From Flavobacterium sp. (GTDB lineage Bacteria > Bacteroidota > Bacteroidia > Flavobacteriales > Flavobacteriaceae), in the NCBI RefSeq assembly GCF_013822155.1, contig NZ_PNJW01000033.1, positions 1-33,930 on the forward strand: DNA of 33,930 bases, written 5' to 3'. Shown here one piece after another: positions 30,182 through 33,930 of this stretch (the stretch's first letter is position 1; each line of letters opens with the position of its first letter). The notes below the pieces were generated by a model. That model was not told where the DNA came from. It saw nothing but the letters and a program-made list of their open reading frames with translations, and did no database searches. A program made the translations under genes and the position numbers.

Positions 30182-32118
30182 TTCACAAATTTTTGAATGA
30201 GTACTTCCAAGACCAAAAATAATAAAGTTATCCACACAAACCATTTCCAAATAGCATTATCTATTCGATTAGTTTGTAGGGTATTAAAAACGGTTTCCAT
30301 AGAATTACCGTTTTCATATTTTTCAACCAAATTTGAATTATCTAAACTTAAATCACTTTCAGTTCGAGGATAATTAAAACTAATATTTTTTAAAATTGAA
30401 TTATCTTTAAAAGCATTGTAATTTCCTGCAATTGTTGGACTTTCAACAAACGAGAGTTTAACTTTATTGTTTACTATTTGTTGTTGTGGAATAAATTTTT
30501 CCGCTTTTTCATCAGATACCGAAATTACTGAAATAATCTCATCTTTTGATAAAAGTTGGTCAACAGTAACCGGAGTTGAAGTTCCTATTGGTAACGCATT
30601 TATGCCTGTTTTTGCACTTTGCAGTGCCATATTATAAAATGTTGGCACTATCAATGGTGAGTTTTTAAAATTTGAATTGTCTTTATGGATTGGGGCTGAA
30701 AATACATAAACTGAACTCAAAGCGGTTGAAACAGCAATTAAAAACGGGCTTTGGTCTTCATAACTCAAAATAGCAGGATAAGTGCTTATTAGTTCAAAAC
30801 CGGAAACCGTTTTAGGATATTGAAAATTGTCAACTTTTTTTTCAAAAACACCTGAATACAAAGGGTGAGCGAACGAAATGCCCGTAATTAATTTCTCCTT
30901 TTGTATTGAATTATTCATCGAAAGTGAACCAAAATTTCTAAAAAAAAGGTTTGAATTAGAAATACTGCTTTCTGAAGATGGAATGAAGATCAAGTTTCCA
31001 CCTTTTTCATAAAATGATTTTAATGTGGTTTGTAACGCTTGTGGAACTTCTTTAAGTTCATTTAAAATGACAACATCTTGTTTTTCAAGTAGATTATAGT
31101 CTAATGATTTTAATTCAAATTGAGAAAATATAAATTCATTTTCAGTATATATTTTTGTTAGAAATTGATTTTTTTCAACTTGACCAATCGCTAAAACATT
31201 TGTTTTTTCAGGTTTAGAAATGCTAAAATAATAGTAATTGTCATAAACCAATCCTGAATCATCCAAATATACATAACCATTAAAATCTGATTTTGGAATA
31301 GTGAAGTAAAGTTCTTTATCAAGTTGATCAACCTTAATTTGTGTTTTGGCAATCAATTGTTTTTGATTATATAAAGCAACCGGAATTTCAATGTCCGATT
31401 TTCCATAAGTTTTTATTTTTACACCTATTTCGTAAAAATTATCTAATGTTTGGTGTAAATATACACTATCAACAGAAACATTATTTTTTTGTTCTGAATT
31501 TGGAATAATAAAGAAAGGATTATACGTTTTGTCAAGTGGTTTCAGTTGGTTCTCCTCTAAATTAATAGCATCAGTAATGATAACTAAATCTTTATTATAA
31601 GGTGTTTTTCTCGATTTTATTTTTGTCAGGCTTTGATCCAATTGAAACGAATTGACACTGTAATTCAAATTCATCAATTCTTTCTGTATCGATTTGATAT
31701 CAGTATTCCAATAAATAGCATCGTTGGTTAACAATGAAAACGTTTTGTTCTCCGGGATATTTTCTAATAATTCCTGTACTGTACGCTTGAGCAGTTCACC
31801 TTGTTTTCCTTTGGCTTGCATACTAAAGGAATTATCAAGAATGATATAAAGTTCATTATTTACTCCTTTACTATCTTTCGCTTTAAAAAAAGGTTGTGCA
31901 AAGGCAAAAATCAAAGCTGTTAATAAAAATAAACGGGTAAGTAGTAGAAGCCATTTCTTAAGTTGTGAACTTTTACGCGTTTGTATAGAAAGTTCTTTAA
32001 GAAATTTTACATTGGTGAAATATTCCTTTTTAAAACGACGAAGTTGGAATAAATGAACCAAAATTGGTAAAACCAATAAAAATAAGAAATACAGAATTTC
32101 AGGATGTTTAAACTGCAT
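30178..32118 (-). CDS. BatA-like protein with von Willebrand factor A domain
   Basis: A 646-residue inner-membrane protein. Residues 1-77 form the N-terminal double-membrane-segment BatA domain (HPEILYFLFLLVLPILVHLFQLRRF, and WLLLLTRLFLLTALIFAFAQPFF). A von Willebrand A domain follows with a metal-site-like D95-N-S97-F-S99 motif (the D-x-S-x-S layout). A large extracytoplasmic region holds a later Rossmann-like segment (VVILNELKEVPQALQTTLKSFYEKGGNLIFIPSS). One C-terminal membrane segment ends the protein. Bat proteins are linked to aerotolerance and stress in Bacteroides; the role here is not shown. It is the first gene of a four-gene operon from the promoter at 32134-32165, coupled by overlap to the dihydroorotase-like gene. 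Confidence 0.85.
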   Translation of the reverse strand: MQFKHPEILYFLFLLVLPILVHLFQLRRFKKEYFTNVKFLKELSIQTRKSSQLKKWLLLLTRLFLLTALIFAFAQPFFKAKDSKGVNNELYIILDNSFSMQAKGKQGELLKRTVQELLENIPENKTFSLLTNDAIYWNTDIKSIQKELMNLNYSVNSFQLDQSLTKIKSRKTPYNKDLVIITDAINLEENQLKPLDKTYNPFFIIPNSEQKNNVSVDSVYLHQTLDNFYEIGVKIKTYGKSDIEIPVALYNQKQLIAKTQIKVDQLDKELYFTIPKSDFNGYVYLDDSGLVYDNYYYFSISKPEKTNVLAIGQVEKNQFLTKIYTENEFIFSQFELKSLDYNLLEKQDVVILNELKEVPQALQTTLKSFYEKGGNLIFIPSSESSISNSNLFFRNFGSLSMNNSIQKEKLITGISFAHPLYSGVFEKKVDNFQYPKTVSGFELISTYPAILSYEDQSPFLIAVSTALSSVYVFSAPIHKDNSNFKNSPLIVPTFYNMALQSAKTGINALPIGTSTPVTVDQLLSKDEIISVISVSDEKAEKFIPQQQIVNNKVKLSFVESPTIAGNYNAFKDNSILKNISFNYPRTESDLSLDNSNLVEKYENGNSMETVFNTLQTNRIDNAIWKWFVWITLLFLVLEVLIQKFVK

Positions 32119-32133
32119 TTAATGAAAGTTTTT

Positions 32134-32165
32134 CAAAGATAGTTTTTATATTTTAATAGTACAAA
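32134..32165 (-). promoter_or_regulatory. Promoter of the Bat-type operon
   Basis: On the minus strand TTTG (32165-32162) precedes TATCTTTG (32141-32134) by 20 bases, an excellent match, and leaves a leader of about 10 bases before the ATG at 32118. Confidence 0.75.
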
Positions 32166-32224
32166 AGAATTGCAATGAAGACTGTAGAATTCAGTATATA
32201 GAATACTTCGCCTACTTATTTATT

Positions 32225-33568
32225 CTATTTTTTCTTTCTTTTAGCATCTCTTTTTTTCTCTACACCACGATTTCTGGATTCTGTTTTTCTGGGAGTACGT
32301 TTCCCGGGACCACCTAAATTGACCTTTTTGTTTTTGTCTTTCTTGTCATGAAATGCTTCACCACCCTCTTTTTTTGGCCGTTTCAGAAGCACTTTCATTT
32401 TTCTTTTCTCTTTTTCGAATTCGAGTATTTTTTCCTCGATTTCAATATTGGGTAATGCTAAAAACTGAATTTCTTTTTCCATTAAAATTTCAGCTTCAAT
32501 TTGAATTTCTTCTTCTCTCGGACTCACAAAACTTAAGGCAGTACCGGTTTTATCAGCACGACCTGTTCGCCCGATGCGGTGCACGTATTGCTCAGGAACT
32601 TCCGGAAATTCCATATTTACAACATGTGTAATATCTGAAATGTCTAAACCACGAGCCATTACATCAGTAGTTACAATTCCTCTGATTTCACCTGCTTGAA
32701 AGGAAGCCATGGTATTCAAACGATAATTTTGCGATTTATTGGAATGAATTAATCCGAATTGGTCAGGAAAATCTTCTTCTAAAGAAGCTGCGACTAAATC
32801 GGCCGTTTTTTTATTATTAATAAAAATTAAAAGCCTTGACATACTTTCGTCTGTGTGCAAAAGTTCTTTCAGCAAATTAATTTTAGTTAAAAAATTAGGC
32901 ACTTTATAACCAAGTTGCGAAATCTGTTCCAAAGGAGTTCCGGATGGAGCTAAGGAAACTTCAATAGGAAAATCAAAATATTCGTCTAACATGTCATCTA
33001 CTTCGTCTGTCATTGTCGCCGAAAATAGAATATTTTGTCTTTTGGTTTTTAACATCGTTAAAACAGATGTCACTTGAAAGCGAAAACCTAAATTCAACAT
33101 TTCGTCAAATTCGTCAATGATTAATTTTTGAATTTCATCAAAGCGAATTACGTTGTCTAAAGCTAAATCCATCACTCGACCGGGTGTTCCCACTAAGATG
33201 TCGACACCTTGATAAACAGCAGTTTTTTGAGTATTAATATTCACTCCACCATAAACGCCAAGTGTTCTAACTGACATGTATTTTGTCAATTTAACAACTT
33301 CTTCAGCAACTTGCACTACCAATTCTCGAGTTGGAACTAAAATTAAAACCCGAGGTGTGTGTGTATTTTGAAACTTCCATTGTTTTAAAATTGGAAGTAA
33401 ATAGGCAAATGTTTTACCAGTTCCGGTTTGAGCGATTCCCATCATATCACGACCAGATAAAATAACCGGCATTGATTTTATTTGAATAGGAGTAGGGGTT
33501 GAAAATCCCATTTCATCCAATGCTTTTTGTAATGATTTGGGTAAGTCAAAATCCAAAAAAGTGCTCAT
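32225..33568 (-). CDS. DEAD-box family RNA helicase with DEFD motif
   Basis: A 447-residue ATP-dependent RNA helicase. Motifs in order: Q motif PTPIQIKSMP, motif I AQTGTGKT (46-53), PTREL (79-83), GG (107-108), TPGR (128-131), motif II D152-E-F-D155, SAT (183-185), motif IV IFINN, motif V TDVMARGLDI and motif VI HRIGRTGR (330-337). Motif II is DEFD instead of DEAD; the catalytic D-E-x-D frame is kept, so activity is expected. The C-terminal 60 residues are a very basic tail (KKEGGEAFHDKKDKNKK and later RKTESRNRG), likely RNA-binding. A role in ribosome assembly or cold growth is typical of the family, not shown here. A -7 box lies directly upstream. Confidence 0.94.
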   Translation of the reverse strand: MSTFLDFDLPKSLQKALDEMGFSTPTPIQIKSMPVILSGRDMMGIAQTGTGKTFAYLLPILKQWKFQNTHTPRVLILVPTRELVVQVAEEVVKLTKYMSVRTLGVYGGVNINTQKTAVYQGVDILVGTPGRVMDLALDNVIRFDEIQKLIIDEFDEMLNLGFRFQVTSVLTMLKTKRQNILFSATMTDEVDDMLDEYFDFPIEVSLAPSGTPLEQISQLGYKVPNFLTKINLLKELLHTDESMSRLLIFINNKKTADLVAASLEEDFPDQFGLIHSNKSQNYRLNTMASFQAGEIRGIVTTDVMARGLDISDITHVVNMEFPEVPEQYVHRIGRTGRADKTGTALSFVSPREEEIQIEAEILMEKEIQFLALPNIEIEEKILEFEKEKRKMKVLLKRPKKEGGEAFHDKKDKNKKVNLGGPGKRTPRKTESRNRGVEKKRDAKRKKK

Positions 33569-33584
33569 AAATACATAGTTTTTG

Positions 33585-33592
33585 CAAAGGTA
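33585..33592 (-). promoter_or_regulatory. -7 box of the helicase gene
   Basis: On the minus strand this reads TACCTTTG, 17 bases before the start ATG at 33568. A clear -33 element was not found. Confidence 0.55.
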
Positions 33593-33659
33593 CGCATTTT
33601 TGAAGGAAGAATAGAATTGATGGATTTAGACTAGATCAGCAATTTTAAAATAGGGTTGC

Positions 33660-33930
33660 TTATAAGTGTTTAATTTTGTCAATCATTTTAGTAATCAAAT
33701 CATCGTCACATTTTGCCCAAAGAAGTTCCGGATTATCTCCTTCCCAAATAGAAATTGTATTAAAATCGAAAACATTAATATTTTCATATAATGAATAGTC
33801 CATCTTTCTGTTTAATTCACTTTTTATGATTACTTGTTTGAATAATATTACTTCTGAATTGATATTTTTTTTTGAATACAAAGATTTGAGTAAATTTAAA
33901 TGTTCTATCAATAATTCGAAATTTGTTTCT
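33660..33930 (-). CDS. Partial gene at the window edge, function unknown
   Basis: An open frame of at least 89 codons runs off the right edge of the window with no stop, so its beginning is not visible. A TTG start inside the window at 33911 is possible, but the frame stays open to the edge. The visible part includes LNLLKSLYSKKNINSEVILFKQV and ends WEGDNPELLWAKCDDDLITKMIDKIKHL. It is soluble-looking and rich in charged residues. I do not recognise the family. Confidence 0.55.
   Translation of the reverse strand, partial: ETNFELLIEHLNLLKSLYSKKNINSEVILFKQVIIKSELNRKMDYSLYENINVFDFNTISIWEGDNPELLWAKCDDDLITKMIDKIKHL

Noticed and set aside
30178..32118. Defence system built on the von Willebrand A protein
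   Set aside because: There is no ATPase or effector partner next to it, and the N-terminal domain is that of the BatA group.

Overview
The window looks like chromosomal DNA of a Flavobacterium-like member of the Flavobacteriaceae (Bacteroidota). It is AT-rich. Many genes carry Bacteroidota-type promoters (a -7 box TAnnTTTG, several with TTG/TTTG about 17-23 bases upstream). Many gene products belong to families I know mainly from flavobacteria: DUF4834, DUF6090, a DUF6705-like protein, an oxoamine synthase for sphingolipid-type lipids, and a BatA-type protein. I saw no phage, insertion sequence, CRISPR array, tRNA or rRNA. Identifications come from reading sequence and remembering families; no search was run.

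Layout. 1-2450: a secreted protein and an exported class C-type serine hydrolase, separated by a clear terminator and flanked by short cassette-like motifs. 2483-4006: a DUF2975 membrane protein with its small Cro/CI-type regulator, behind a promoter covered by a perfect 13-base palindrome arm pair, then a hemolysin III (TrhA/PAQR) membrane protein. 4008-5176: a leftward operon of small envelope or stress proteins (lmo0937-type, YtxH, holin-like, and one unknown). 5177-5754: a long non-coding stretch with two large inverted repeats. 5755-7275: a DUF6090 protein and a NYN-LOTUS protein. 7469-10913: a lipid locus with an oxoamine synthase (serine palmitoyltransferase or cysteate acyltransferase), a GNAT-like protein and an outer-membrane beta-barrel protein. 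11034-16542: a surface-polysaccharide operon (DUF4834, YfhO, glycosyltransferase, flippase). 16660-22318: a secreted protein, three tandem paralogous secreted proteins, and uvrA. 22580-24572: a sigma-70-family factor, a 47-residue small protein, nth and bcp. 24625-27966: a conserved protein of unknown role, a PhnP-like hydrolase and two exported proteins. 27968-32118: a four-gene leftward operon (BatA-like, dihydroorotase-like, small membrane protein, esterase). 32225 to the end: a DEAD-box-type helicase and a partial gene.

How the genes work together. The clearest functional units are the lipid locus (acyl-chain condensation, a candidate N-acyltransferase, and an outer-membrane partner), the polysaccharide operon, and the Bat-type operon. 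Several proteins have lost residues that define their family. The dihydroorotase-like protein lacks its HxH metal site and other ligands. Endonuclease III lacks all four iron-sulfur cysteines. UvrA lacks the first half of its first zinc module. The helicase reads DEFD instead of DEAD. The most unusual items are the non-catalytic dihydroorotase in the Bat operon, the uvrA-linked tandem secreted paralogs, and the sigma factor with a tiny basic protein behind it. I did not find an obvious new defence or mobile system.
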